In this document: piece by piece, positions 36,018-47,800 of the stretch
Layout of the letters: each line of letters begins with the position of its first letter
Numbering within the stretch: position 1 is the stretch's first letter
From: Fasciolopsis buskii
Taxonomy: Eukaryota > Platyhelminthes > Trematoda > Plagiorchiida > Fasciolidae
Assembly (NCBI GenBank): GCA_008360955.1
Contig: LUCM01005907.1
Span: 43,489-107,488, forward strand
Reading direction: 5' to 3'
DNA length: 64,000 nt
Notes under the pieces: model-generated
What the model was told of the DNA's origin: nothing
The model's input: the letters and a program-made list of their open reading frames with translations, nothing else
The model's database searches: none
Position numbers and translations under genes: made by a program

Positions 36018-36148
36018 CCTACAAGCCCGGCGATTCCCCGTGACTTCGAAAATGTGCGCCGACAATTTTGGCGCGTTTATCAGAATCGACTGCTCGCTTT
36101 GGTGTCGTACCATCTGTTTCGCATAAAAGAAAGCGGTTCACAAAGACG
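36018..36148 (+). CDS. Candidate exon 1 of a plus-strand chain
   Basis: 131 nt ending at an excellent donor, AAAGACG followed by GTAAGTAG. One frame is open from just after an in-frame stop: PTSPAIPRDFENVRRQFWRV, then YQNRLLALVSYHLFRIKESG. The QF-x3-Y-x3-RL spacing recalls the N-terminal helix of DNA polymerase delta small subunits, but this is too short to claim. It ends in phase 2, which the exon at 36,572 accepts. Against it, the proposed acceptor (ATAATACAAG) has a poor pyrimidine tract, and the minus strand is open over the same bases (36,019-36,222) with a good acceptor (TTTGCACTTCTAG) and an equally protein-like translation. Strand unresolved. Confidence 0.25.
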
Positions 36149-36571
36149 GTAAGTAGCTTGACTTTTTTATCATCTAGAAGTGCAAATCTAACATCTTCGT
36201 TATGTGACTTTCCAAAAAACAATAACCGTATATAGCCAACCGTCTACAGATGCATAAATATGCGTAAGTCTGTGTTGAGATTATAAGTCAGGTATTGTAA
36301 CGAAATTCACATTCTTGATCGATTGGCTGTGAGAGTGGAGATGAGTTGATCAGATCATGGAAGTTTTTTTTAAAAAAAGAACTACTCCTTGTTCCATTAG
36401 TCACCAGTTTTGAACCACGAAATACCATCTGTGGTATTGACTTCTGGACTAAGATCGACGGTTACTTTGTGAACACAGAATTTGAACTTTCAACCATACA
36501 TTTCCAACATAGCCGTACATAAACGTGAGAATTACCAAAAAGGGGGACTATTTACTTGTTTAATCCCCCAG

Positions 36572-36622
36572 TCTACTCGGCATTAAGCCGCGCTGTTGCT
36601 CCCTCTCCCAGAAGGAGACCGG
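36572..36622 (+). CDS. Candidate 51-nt symmetric exon
   Basis: A strong acceptor (CTTGTTTAATCCCCCAG) and a strong donor (AGACCGG followed by GTAAGAG) bracket exactly 51 nt. Two of three frames are open. LLGIKPRCCSLSQKET is in phase with the exon at 36,018-36,148. YSALSRAVAPSPRRRP is in phase with the frame open downstream at 36,767. No single frame therefore links all three segments, which weakens the gene model even though the splice sites look good. Confidence 0.25.
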
Positions 36623-36766
36623 GTAAGAGTTAGGGCCTGGATATTTGACGCCTATTTTCGACTGGAAATCAGAACATCCTAATGATTTGCCATACCATTG
36701 TTAATCCAATCGTTTCAATTTTGTTAAAGAAAATTAATCTGTAATTGACCACCTAATCTCTTCTAG

Positions 36767-36852
36767 AGGGCTGCGTGCCAAATTTCCGATTCCGTTGTGA
36801 CCACGTTATTTGTTTGCGAAATCATTCATGCTGCATTTCATCAGAACAATGA
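36767..36852 (+). CDS. Candidate terminal exon, Cys-rich
   Basis: The acceptor CCTAATCTCTTCTAG is one of the best in the window. One frame then reads GCVPNFRFRCDHVICLRNHS and reaches a TGA at 36,850-36,852. The Cys spacing vaguely recalls an LDL-receptor class A repeat but lacks the acidic calcium-binding half. In the other phase the frame stops after about ten codons. No donor is needed if it is terminal. Confidence 0.2.
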
Positions 36853-36859
36853 ATAGCAT

Positions 36860-38039
36860 CTAGCAAAATTCGAAATTTGTGGCATTTAGAATTGCGTTGT
36901 TCGCGTAATCATTTTAGAATATGTTTAGGGTAACAAAATCATCACATTCCCATTAAGCGTGTGAAATGGCTCGAAATTTCCGCGAAATCAGAACACGCAG
37001 TTAGCCTCACGGAAAGCAGGCTAATTGCATTGTTAGATTTCGCGCACATGAAAGCGAGTTGCGTGATCCAATTTTCAATGCTTTCACTGACATTGTTTCT
37101 AACCGTAATTACATAGAAGTGATCTGGACAAAATTCGCTAAGTGACGGATGTGTACGGTGGTCATCGTTTGCCAGAACTCACTCGGCTTTCCATTTGTTG
37201 AAAATATCTTGCATCGCTGTTTCTAATCGTCATTTGGCAAGTTATTGCTAGCTATTCTCCATTGTACCAACGCACACACCTGTGCATTTACTTTCCGTGT
37301 GAAGATATAACGTGTACGAACAAATTTTTTATAGAAGCGCGTTTTCGATAACCTGATTTTGCCTTTCGAAAACTTCAAATAATTATATATTTTCAGAGCT
37401 TTGTGACACTCCGGGGATGTCAGTCTGAAACGGACTTTCCTTAGGGTTTTATATAGTGGATGTTTCTTTGGTAGTCCTCAGTTTTCCCACGGATAAACTA
37501 TTGTTGAGCAGATGTCAGGTGTCTATATTTCCTGAAGAGAGCTGCCCTACGTTCTCAGTGTAAACAATAAATTTCCTGTCGAGATACTACAGTTTGCAAA
37601 CGCCGTTTGAAAGACGGAAATGATAAACAGTCATTGGCAAACTTAGGAATATTCATTCCACAGGCAGAAATGAACAAATACATTGTACCTGTGATTTATT
37701 GGGTGCGCAAGGATTCGTTATCTAAAAATTAAATCCACCAGAGCTCATAAGGGACGCAAGCCATTTTCCTCTAATAGTCAACTGTCTACATTTTCGAACA
37801 AACAACTGCAATCAGGCTATTACTGGGTGTAACAGAGGTCCCTACAGTACCAACTGACCCGTCGCTTAACATAACTGGACCTGCCAGTTTCGTTTTCTAC
37901 AGTTATGAACCTCGCATCAACGTGCATTGGTTTTATTTGCTACCTCAAAACACAACTGGTTCAAACAGAATAAAACGAGCAATAACGGGTGTCGATTGCA
38001 AAATAGTAAGTTGATAAACCATACAGAAAAAGTTTTCAA
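36860..38039. other. AT-rich stretch up to the RTE 3' end
   Basis: Nothing supported. The boundary near 38,040 is where retrotransposon-like translation ends. Confidence 0.4.
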
Positions 38040-40860
38040 ACGCAAGAACGTTATTGTCTGTGACACTCAGCCATATTATCCACTTCTCTTATTATCGCTT
38101 TGTTGATATCGTGGACCCTAGCCTGTTAGTCTAACTATAATTAAGCGAGCCAGTCCACTGGTTACATTTACCATACTCTTTACCCATTTCATCGACCGGC
38201 CACCTCGAACCATCTTCCAATCATTAGCATCCTCGAAAAACAGCGTCACAAGATAGTCGTTCTAGGGGGCATGCGCAAAATGTGACTCAACTGCACTGAA
38301 ATATTTTGACTCAGGGCATATTTTGATTATTGAACCCTAAGACTCAAGTTTAACCTCCGAGTTACTGAAAACTTTTCCATCCATATTCGACCAATAAGGG
38401 AAAGACAACGGTATTCAAAAACCAAAATCCTTCCCATTTTCGCTGCCCTCAATGACCATTTTTCGGCGCCGTACAACAACGCTGAACGTACTGTCACCGC
38501 ATATATTCGACCTTTAATCGATAACCGGATGTCATATCGACGCCTGCAGATGCCAGTCAGGCTTTCTGTTTGCGCAAAATCATGTCTTACGACATACGAC
38601 CACCGGGTGAAATACAACTGCCAAGGGAACTAAGTACATCGGCTTCACCCAGTTGTTCGTTTGCCAGAATAACTTTTGGTTTTGTGCTAGTCCAGTCCTG
38701 TAACAGCATTCCACTCATCGGAGGTGGGAGGCGCATCCCAAGGCATGCACACAGTATCGCCCAGGCGACTGAGAAAAACTTGCGACTTAAGCGGGTTTTC
38801 ACTAAGTGGTAAAATCCCATCTGCATATTCCAGATTCGGTTCTGTGACCAAATGTCAATCCCACCGATCTTACATGGGGATCAGTGAAAAGTTGAACAGA
38901 AAAGATTAAAGGGGGCAACCCTGACGAACACCACTTATCATGCTTAGTTCGGCTTAAACATCGTCGTAAGCACAAATTCGGCATGGAGAGACTAGGTGTG
39001 GTAAACGACCTTCTCTGGGACATCCTGCAGTAGGAATCATTGCCAAAGTACTGCAAGATCGACTAAATCAAACGTCGTTGTAAGACCAAGAAATATCATT
39101 ATCTAGGGTATGTTAGAAATGTGCCTATATAGTGAAATCTGTCGCAAATTGAAAACTGCTCAATGCAACTCCGACCAGGACAGAAATCGGCTTGGTTTTC
39201 GTGCTTACTCTAGTAATGGTTAGTCGGCAGTGTACTATGCCTGCGATTTGTTCGGATGCAATGCTTACCAAACTAATTCATCAGTAGTATTCATATACGG
39301 ACCTTTTACTCTTCTTGCCATTCCGTACAAACTCCGATTCGCACCAGCCCTTAGGCATCAGTTCCCTTTCTCAGAATGCTCTCAGGTGTTTTGTAGTCTT
39401 CAGGGTTAACACTTCACCGCTCTCCTTGAAGACGGCCAGGGAAAATATCTGACCCTACTGCATTATGACGTCTCAGAAAACTTATCATTCTGGTCATCTC
39501 CATCTGCCATAATGGTCTAGGATCTGCCTACCTCCGCAGCTGAAGAGGAGGAGCCACTATTACAGTGGACCAAATAAAATTCCTTAAGTTTTCTGCCCAA
39601 TGCTCCAGCCGATAGTGAATCAGTTTGCCTTCGGATTCCGTAACAGCCTCCCATATGCTCGGCTTCCGTGAACTAATATTCCTTATCAACCTGTAAAAGT
39701 TACGATTACTTCCGAAATCACAGCCTTTTCCATCCTCCTACACTTTTCTGTTCACCACTGGTACCGGTCATTGATCATAATCTTGATCGGCTGACTTCTC
39801 AGGAATTTGCGTGTCATTGTATGTTTGTTAAAGGAAATGGATCCATTAGCGACCAACATTGCAACTAAATTCAACGATATCCATTGTTTTTGAGTTTTAC
39901 ATGACAGTGAGCCCTACTTGAAAACTGTCAAACAGTTCTGGGCCTCTGATCGTCTCATAGTGTTTGCTCGAATTCTGGGCATTTTACTGGAAGGCTCCAA
40001 CTGGAACTAAATTCGACGATGATCGTCTAGAACCAGGTGCAAAAGACGTGTGGTTTTGGTATTAGCGTCACCACGGACTAGACAAAAACAAAAGGGGGAA
40101 TGGATCAAAACATGACCTGAGTCTGAAGGTGGGATCCAAAATGTGTGACAATCCTCTATTAATCCACGCCACCGGCAGCCGATGGAATATGATCATGTGA
40201 GTCCAACACTGAAACCAAGGAAGAGCACCAGGTGAGCAGATGTCATCTTTCAAGACAAAAAACTAATGTTTTTGAGAAACTCGCCGTAGGCAGAACATTT
40301 TTGGGGAGACGACCTGTGTCGTCGGTGAGATCCGCCGGGACAAAAATCCGGAATTTGAAGTGTTGTTCCGTCTGAACTGAGTACCCACTTTGGGCATTAA
40401 GACCACCAGCAACGACCACTGAAATCATAATTCGTATTAGTCGAAATAAATCGTGGTAGAACTCGTCATTTACCTCTCCAGGGTTGCAGTCAAGAAAGAT
40501 GCATAGTCAGATACGCCAAATAAACAGTGTTGCTTCAGTCGATGGCTACTGTCAGATACAGAATCGTACACAAAGGACTACAAACTGGGATTCTGTCAAA
40601 CAGTGGACGCTCTGCTCGCATGTTAAGATAGATCCTAATGCCAGTCTGACCATGATTGCTCGGAACTGGATCGCAGTACATGTAAAGGCTGAGACGAGCG
40701 GATGAGGTTGTATCTTGGCTACGAAGAGTGAGTACGGAAGTGTAATCCCATATCCGCTTTTTGGAGGCACAAGATAAGTCTATTCAAAAGTTTCTAAAGT
40801 CGTAATCGAATCAGATTGTTGCCCTATTTGAGTGAACATCCGGGCTAAGTCAAGTGTTCA
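38040..40860 (-). mobile_element. Dead RTE-type non-LTR retrotransposon, nearly full length
   Basis: Read on the minus strand across frames, the whole EN-RT polyprotein order of RTE-like elements is visible. An apurinic endonuclease starts near 40,850 (RLKQHCLFGV about 40,520, VVVAGGLNAQ about 40,420, WTHMI with RLRSC about 40,100-40,200). A linker follows (WWTEKCRRMEKAV near 39,740, KPSIWEAVTESEGKLIH near 39,650). The RT comes next: LRRHNAVGSDIF 39,460; ISLVSIASEQIAGIV 39,260; ENQADFCPGRSCIEQ 39,170; FDLVDLAVLW 39,060; SGVRQGCPL 38,920; LEYADG 38,840; SCISPGG 38,600; RRRYDIRLSIKGRIY 38,530. The C-terminus has DWKMVRGGRSMKW near 38,210. The second catalytic Asp of YADD is Gly, and frameshifts and stops occur in every domain, so it cannot be active. 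Very similar elements are abundant in flukes and tapeworms. Confidence 0.92.
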
Positions 40861-40864
40861 CTCA

Positions 40865-43800
40865 ATGAATCCAGTCTATTGCTTCCAATTCCGGTAATAT
40901 TCCTATCAGACAAATCCATCGAACCGCAATTCTTTGTGACAACTTGCGTGGTCCCTTCATCAGAGGAAGGCAAGTTAGAAAGGTTCGCCGTAGATAGGAT
41001 GCTGAAGGTATTTGAACGATCTATATTTCTGGGCCGCCCCTCTACATATGGGTATTTTCCTGGGAATCCTAACGGGAGCCTTTCACTTAAATTCCTTACA
41101 CACAACCCATTGGGGCATTAACCCAACACTAGAACTCGGAACAAATGCATGCTTGTCACCACCAATCCTAACGAATGAACAAATCTCGCCGCCCTGATTA
41201 TCTTTAGCAGCAATTAATGCAGTATGGAATTTGTTTTTTGTACCATGCATTGCTGTTTTTTAAAAATATTGTTAGAAAATCTAGTCGCTTAGCAGGAGAA
41301 AGATTAGGGTTCTTTGGCTCTAACGAGGACCTTTCCTCAAGGCAGCGAGAAGTGGGTGAGTGGAAGTCCATCTACTTGGATCACTTATTCTCCTCCAATT
41401 CCCAAATGAAATTTCATGGAAGCATGATAGCCACCACAGCACGTCAAGATGCAGCCTCATTGTGAAGGAAAAAGGCCAGCATCAAGTCCAAGCTGATTGT
41501 TTTTTCTACGAAAGGTCATTTAATTTTTTTGACGCTACCATGAGGTTTGATTTTCACCAGGTGAGTAGTTAGATGCCCGAATTTTTTTAAATCGGAAACT
41601 TCCAAAATCTGCTTGCCCGCTAGTCCTTAGCCACATTATGTATTCGTTTCACATTTGTACAATGTCTAGTGCTTAATTACTAATGTTATGACCTTTTGGA
41701 CTGACTCGGGATCTTTCATTCGAGCCTTCAAACTCAATATTGTTCTCCACTGCCAACTGAATTTTACCAAGAGGATATCTTCAAACCTGGAAACCATCAA
41801 GGATTTTGACAACCGTCCACAGAAAACTCCAGTCAGCCGGTGCAGATAGGGAAGCCCACTTCACATATTTTGTTGGGATTTGGCAATTTCTATTTTTCTG
41901 AATTTCAAAGACAATTTTCCTAACAATTTCGTATGGGTACAAGCACTGTTCCACTTGGGTTCGGAAAAATCTTCCGAATTAGACTATCTAAGTCTGAAAG
42001 GAAGCAAAATTTGTGCCTTCAGTCGCTTCTTTCAACTTGCGGACAGAAAAGAATATCAATGTACGAAAAGTTACATTGTATGCGGTAGGATTTTGTTTAC
42101 CATCTCGAAAAGGAAATTTTGCTCCAGGTTTGGAATTCCTACTATTTATCATCGTGAAATCACACTTTGGGGTGATACTGATCCGTTGTCTTACCTGCTA
42201 CAGACATAAAGAACACAACTTTGTAAGAAATCGGTTTTTTCTTTCATTTTCCTCATCCACCCGTAATCCTACTACCTTTATTAGGAAAATGCATTACCAT
42301 GTGCCCCACTCTATCGAGGTTTTCCCCGTGCCGTCATTTACTTTGGTGTGTTGACAAAACACTCCAAGACGACTTCCACAATATTTCGCCGTTTGTAGCG
42401 ATCGATTTAAAGCTCCTAGAAAGTTTTCGATAACCTCGAGGTTGATCTGAGTTTCTCTGATATTTACGTGTGGTCATATGCTATCTTCTCCCATTTCAGT
42501 GTGAACACTTTATGTTGATATAAATGGGCTTTTTATTTCGATATTGTATGAGTACGCTGTGGTACATTCCATTCCAAGCTCTAACTCTAGTCCCGTACCG
42601 GACCGTGCGGGATTTCTACAATCTTATGCACAAAATATTGCAGGAGAGCATTCTTAATTATTTCTTTGAGTTCACTGTTCAGTGGTCCAGTGTCCAAAAA
42701 GTAATAAAACTATACAGGGCTTAGTTCAGCTAGTGATGAATGTGCTATTCACGAGTGAACGTGCCCCGGATTTTGCTGTTCATATGACAATTCTGCGTTT
42801 TAACAGGTTACTTCTTTCGGTGTGTTGTTTGCAAATAAATTTGCAGATCAATTAATTTCTTTTTTGTAGCATCGCGCTCTACAGCAATTCGTCCAACTCG
42901 TTATATTACTCACCATAAGGCTTTTTGCAAAATCTGCAACAACAAACAGCGAACCTAATGTCTTCTGAACGCAATGCATTAAATGTGGATACAAAGGTAC
43001 CATGCCGCCACAACAAAAAACGTTTACATGAACGCATTTTACTCACCCCTATCAAGCATTCTTTTCTGAACGACTCCATACCCAAGATATAACAATTTCA
43101 AAAACATTTTCTTGAAGCAGTTTATCCATTTCCGTTTTTCGAGACACTGCTTGTTCTTTAACGTAAATTTGCACGTGCATTTAATTAAGTGAAGGGTAAA
43201 TATCAGCCGTCAGTGAAACATAATGCATCTGATTCGTCTGACTTTCCTTCAACAGAATTATCTTGGCATGACCTCTTGTCTCATCATCGTAATTTTTCAA
43301 ACATGCTGATTCATTTAACGAATTGCGAAATACGGTGAGCTAATTGGAAACATCTCTCCAGACGATGCTGACATAAAATGCATAAACACATGAAGCCAAC
43401 TTTCTTCAAATTTTTCAACGTAGTTTACATGACCACCAGTCAAAATCACATTTCATGTACGTGTTCTATTGAACGTTTAATTTCCACCCACGTTTATTAC
43501 TTCAATTTCACATCAGTAATCGAACTTAAAATCAGTATAGAGAATTTTGGCAGTCACGCTAACGACCGAATAGAAATTATCAATGAGCACTCAATTGGCT
43601 TCGATACACACAAGCGCACACTAGAGGGTCGCAACAGATGGGAAGCCTATTCATGCTTTCTCTAAAGCCCATGCGTTTATTTACGAAACTGAAGATATCC
43701 ACGTTGGTGGCGTGAACTCCGTCCAGTGGCTTTCAATGTTTGCACTCCACCACGACTTGACGCCACGACTCGTATTTGTCGGTTGTCTAAGCAGGTCGAC

Positions 43801-44450
43801 GTGAAGCTTTACCGGACTACATCATGTAATTTGCGCGTGGATTCACCACATTTGTGGTCACCTACCTCGTCTGGTTTCTAATTCAAAGATAGCCACCGAT
43901 GAACTACATGAATTTTACTTATATGTGCATTTTACTAGTATATTCGCGATATCTATTCGTGTCGCAGTAATGGTGTAAATTCTGCATATCGCTACTTACA
44001 TGACTTCTGCAGTCCATTAAATTAAGTCTGCCATTTGGGGAAGACGCTGACGCCAGTACGTGAACCGAAATTAAATAAATGAATTACTCAATAAATGCCT
44101 TATAGGAAATTAAACACTTTTCTTTGGAACATGGTGCTTTGTTCCTTGAATTAAAACGAACTAATTATTAATTTCCTTCCTTGGTCGAGTATGCAAAAAC
44201 GGCTTCCGAACTTATAGTTCGCAGTGAACACTCTGGACTGCGACTACTGAAAAGCAGTGAATTCAATGCAAGCACCGTCAAGTGCTAACATACCATCGAT
44301 ATTATTGTGATAAATTTTCATCCTACCAAATGACAAGAATTTATTGGCGACATGGTGACATTGTAAGTCCCACCTCCCAACAACAGCTCAATTTTTGGTG
44401 TTTTCTTTCACAGGCTTCTTGTGAAAGAGCCAAAAAGCCAAGCCTGTAGA
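40865..44450. other. Stretch without supported gene, flanking RTE 5' end
   Basis: Both strands are open over 40,845-41,121 just upstream of the retrotransposon. This may be its 5' leader or old flanking DNA. Frames at 41,217-41,465, 41,880-42,209 and 42,013-42,354 (plus) overlap each other and are unrecognised. I looked on the minus strand for a membrane-spanning exon that could follow the Cys-rich exon at 44.5 kb and found none. Confidence 0.4.
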
Positions 44451-44457
44451 CCATCAA

Positions 44458-44853
44458 CTATACTGACTGATCTATTGATGTTAGATCGATAGTGCAAATG
44501 GTCCGAAAAGCTTTCGAATTGAGATTTTGGTCACCAGTTTTCAACGATTTGCAACATCTTAGTACGCGGTTGCCACCGTGCAGGTCGGGCATTTCAAAAA
44601 ATGCTCCGAACGGAACTATGTACGTCAGTCTCTCACAAGGAATTTGACATTTGCGAGTTATCTCGGTAAAGAGGATCCATCTCTCTTCAGGGGTAATCGA
44701 TGCATCGAAACTGGAAGAACTTAGGCAAACATAGTGAACCCTGCAAAGAAATGGGTTGTTTTCTCCATACAATTCCTCTGGTGAGCATGAAGATATACAG
44801 TTTTCCATATTCTCCGTATATTCTTCCTCCACTGGATTGTGTGTCCCAAACTG
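44458..44853 (-). CDS. Candidate Cys-rich exon, possibly DEG/ENaC-like extracellular segment
   Basis: A good acceptor, CTGTTGCTTGCACAG, ends at 44,854. About 130 codons are then open on the minus strand. The first 75 residues carry ordered Cys: ENCISSCSPEEL, FLCRVHYVCLSS and ITRKCQIPCERLTYIVPFG. In DEG/ENaC (amiloride-sensitive) sodium channels the late extracellular region has a C-x3-C pair, then Cys in the order C-x(n)-C and a C-x2-PC...Y motif, and this resembles that layout. Possible donors (ACG-GTGGCA, CGC-GTACTA) are weak, and I found neither the pore nor a transmembrane exon nearby. Other Cys-rich extracellular proteins, or a chance frame, are possible. Confidence 0.28.
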   Translation of the reverse strand, partial: QFGTHNPVEEEYTENMENCISSCSPEELYGENNPFLCRVHYVCLSSSSFDASITPEERWILFTEITRKCQIPCERLTYIVPFGAFFEMPDLHGGNRVLRCCKSLKTGDQNLNSKAFRTICTIDLTSIDQSV

Positions 44854-44869
44854 CTGTGCAAGCAACAGA

Positions 44870-47800
44870 CCTATTTAAATATTTTTTACGTGGACTAAAC
44901 GCGTTTCATAAAATCCACAACCTAAACCTACAACAATCTTTTACTGTTGTGGACTTACCGCACGCCGCTCAATTTTTCCTCTTCTCTTTCAATTTCTTTC
45001 CGCATGAAAAGCGTTTCGAGTTCTGAGAATGAAATTCTCTTGAAATATTATGGGGAGTTTCAAGCTTTCTGAACTATCGAACGCAGAATCTATTCGCATA
45101 TTCATTCTTACCTTTTGCATGTTAGTTTAAGATCCGTGAACAACTTTGGGTTACCGTGGGCGTTGCCTTACAACTTTTGTTCAAGTCGGTAAGGAAATGG
45201 AATTCCACCACTTGACCATTCTTGTTGATCACGGTGTATCGGGAACGAATATTCTATCTGAACAAATCACAGTGAAAATGTTTAAAACGATGCAAGAAAC
45301 AGGATTGCGTAGTGTCACGGGAAATCCGGTTTCAATAGCACCGTCCAAAAGTCTACACTATCAGTCAAACTAGTTTTTAAGTGCCTCCAACTGGACCATT
45401 ATCGAATATTTACATTTGTAACCTAAGTTCAAAGAACGTAACTTTCTTGAGCAAGTATTTGTTTCAACTGAGCTGACGCTTATGAGAATAACATTCAGTC
45501 GCACTATTCGAATGTTTTGCAAATGTATTTTTGCTTCTCCATTCCCTGGGTTAATATGCAATATCTAGCCTCAAATTTAGATATCCAGCCAAGCAACAAC
45601 AACGTGACTCTTAGCTTTGTTCTACCCTCTGCGTGAATCAAATCAGTGCAAAATGGACAATAGTAAACGATAACTGCGAAACCAATGACATTCAAAAACG
45701 AAAACTGACAGTTTTTAATGTTGTTATGGAAACCGAAACCTACATAAATGCGTTCTGCTCCTCTTCATTCGTAGTGACGGACATTGCATTGGTACTCGTT
45801 CGTGACCATTCTGTCGATACGTGCATATAATGCATGACAGTCGGAAGAAGAAAGTAGAATAAATGACAACACAATATAAAACTGTATATCCTCTTCTCAT
45901 ACGAATTGTTGTCAATCCCCAACTGGCTGTTGTTGTACGCACACTTATTTCCGCTGTCGGACACTTTTTCCGGGCGAAGCATATCAAAGACAATATGGAG
46001 CTTTTCGTATTTTGTTTACCGACTTGGTTTTCCTTGTTTATCCTTGCCCTTTGTGTCTACCGATAACGAAGTTAGCGCGAGAAAAATGATGAAAAACAGT
46101 CACAGGTTCTTTGTTCTAACCAATACTACGAACTTTGTGATTTCATTTCTCATTCCTATAAATGGCATGGATAAAGGCGAGGCATATCGCGTGATTTATC
46201 TAAAACATTACCGTCAAATTTGAAAGCTACCCTTACGTAGCCATAAACGAAACTAATGTTGCCTATGATTTCAATATTAGGAGTCAAAATCGAAATGGAA
46301 CAGAAAAGAACTGGTGTTTTCTCACTGATCTCATGAAATACTCGCTTTGATTGACCTAACATCATAAAATAATGTCAAAAACGTATGTATGTCCATCGGT
46401 TTTGGTGCTCCAAAACTGCAGCGAAATCGAGCTGCTAAGCAACGCACAATTCATCTGATTATCATAGTTTACGATCGGATACGAGAGGGGGAATATATAG
46501 TACAATAAAAGGAAATAGAATCATTGGTTGAAGTAAAGGGGTTGATTGGAATACCTCGAAATGAAACGTTTTCTGCTCAATTATGCAATCTATCATGAGA
46601 GACAGTGAAGCGAAAATCGTGACTCGAGATTTAAAAGAACGAAGTATATATGCAAGGTTATTCACTTTCGTGTTAATTATGATATTCAACCGGAAAATTC
46701 TGCGAAATTCGCTGAGAATTATTAGCACCGATATGGCCTCCTCCCCGGGTATACTACATTCCATTTCTATGCCCATGGTCCTCTTTCTGCAAACCAGAAT
46801 TCGGTGCTTGGTGTGAACTGTGGGCTGGAAATAACAATCTATCTGCACATCTACCTGTCATTCATGGTCCGTCATATATTAGATATAGCTTTGCTCGAAA
46901 GGAAAAAATGTGTCACTCATTATTTGTGAACATCCTCACATGACTGTCAAGGTGAAAATCAGCAAAATTAACGAGAACCGACAGCTCTAAAAGCCCTATT
47001 TTACAATTATCTCAATGACTGCGAACTAAAATCTTAGCAAGAATTCATCCTGAATTATTGGGTTTTCGTTAACTAATTTCCCGAGAAATCCAAACCAGAT
47101 AGCGTTAATTGGAGTTGTTTAACAACGACAAAATTCCGGCCAAACAATTGAACTCAGAGTTGTTTCGGCCGTTTGGTTCATTTTGGTTGGATATGAATGA
47201 AAACTTTGAGGTAATAGAAAATTTAGTACGAGTTCCCAAATAATTCATCAGGGCCTTTCGGCATCCAAACTGCCACTGACATTCATGGAGACTTTGCACA
47301 GCCGTCTCATCCGTATCAGGAATAATACACAATGCATATCCACGGTGTCAGAATTGGGACGCGAGCCTGGAAGAAAAATTTGTAAGTAAATACCCTAGAC
47401 GGGATAACTCTCCTCGGTTCATCGAACAGCAGCACTACACGAAACATCACCCATATCAGAGCCTGGATTCTGAAGATTGCAGACTTTTAAACGCACCTGA
47501 TGAAAGACTCTCGAATGAGCGTGAACTTCCCCACAGGAAGTGAAAGTTGACACTGGCCTCCTACAGAGCTTTGCTGCTTGATAGATGGTAGAAGCAAGAG
47601 ATATGATGTAAATTTTCACATCACTTAGCTTTCATGATTTGCACTGGCAAGCTGGATGTTGACAGTACTCTGTAAATATTTGGAAATCTACGCATATATT
47701 GCCTTATGTTTTCATTTAGGTCACCCGTGAGCAATTTGAACATCCATATTCTGGTGAGCAGCAATATGTGAAATTTTGACTTAAGACGAAATCGTACTGC

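Noticed and set aside
36018..36148. Assigning the exon to DNA polymerase delta subunit 2
   Set aside because: Only a QF...Y...RL spacing supports it, over about 40 residues, and the downstream candidate exon does not continue the family.
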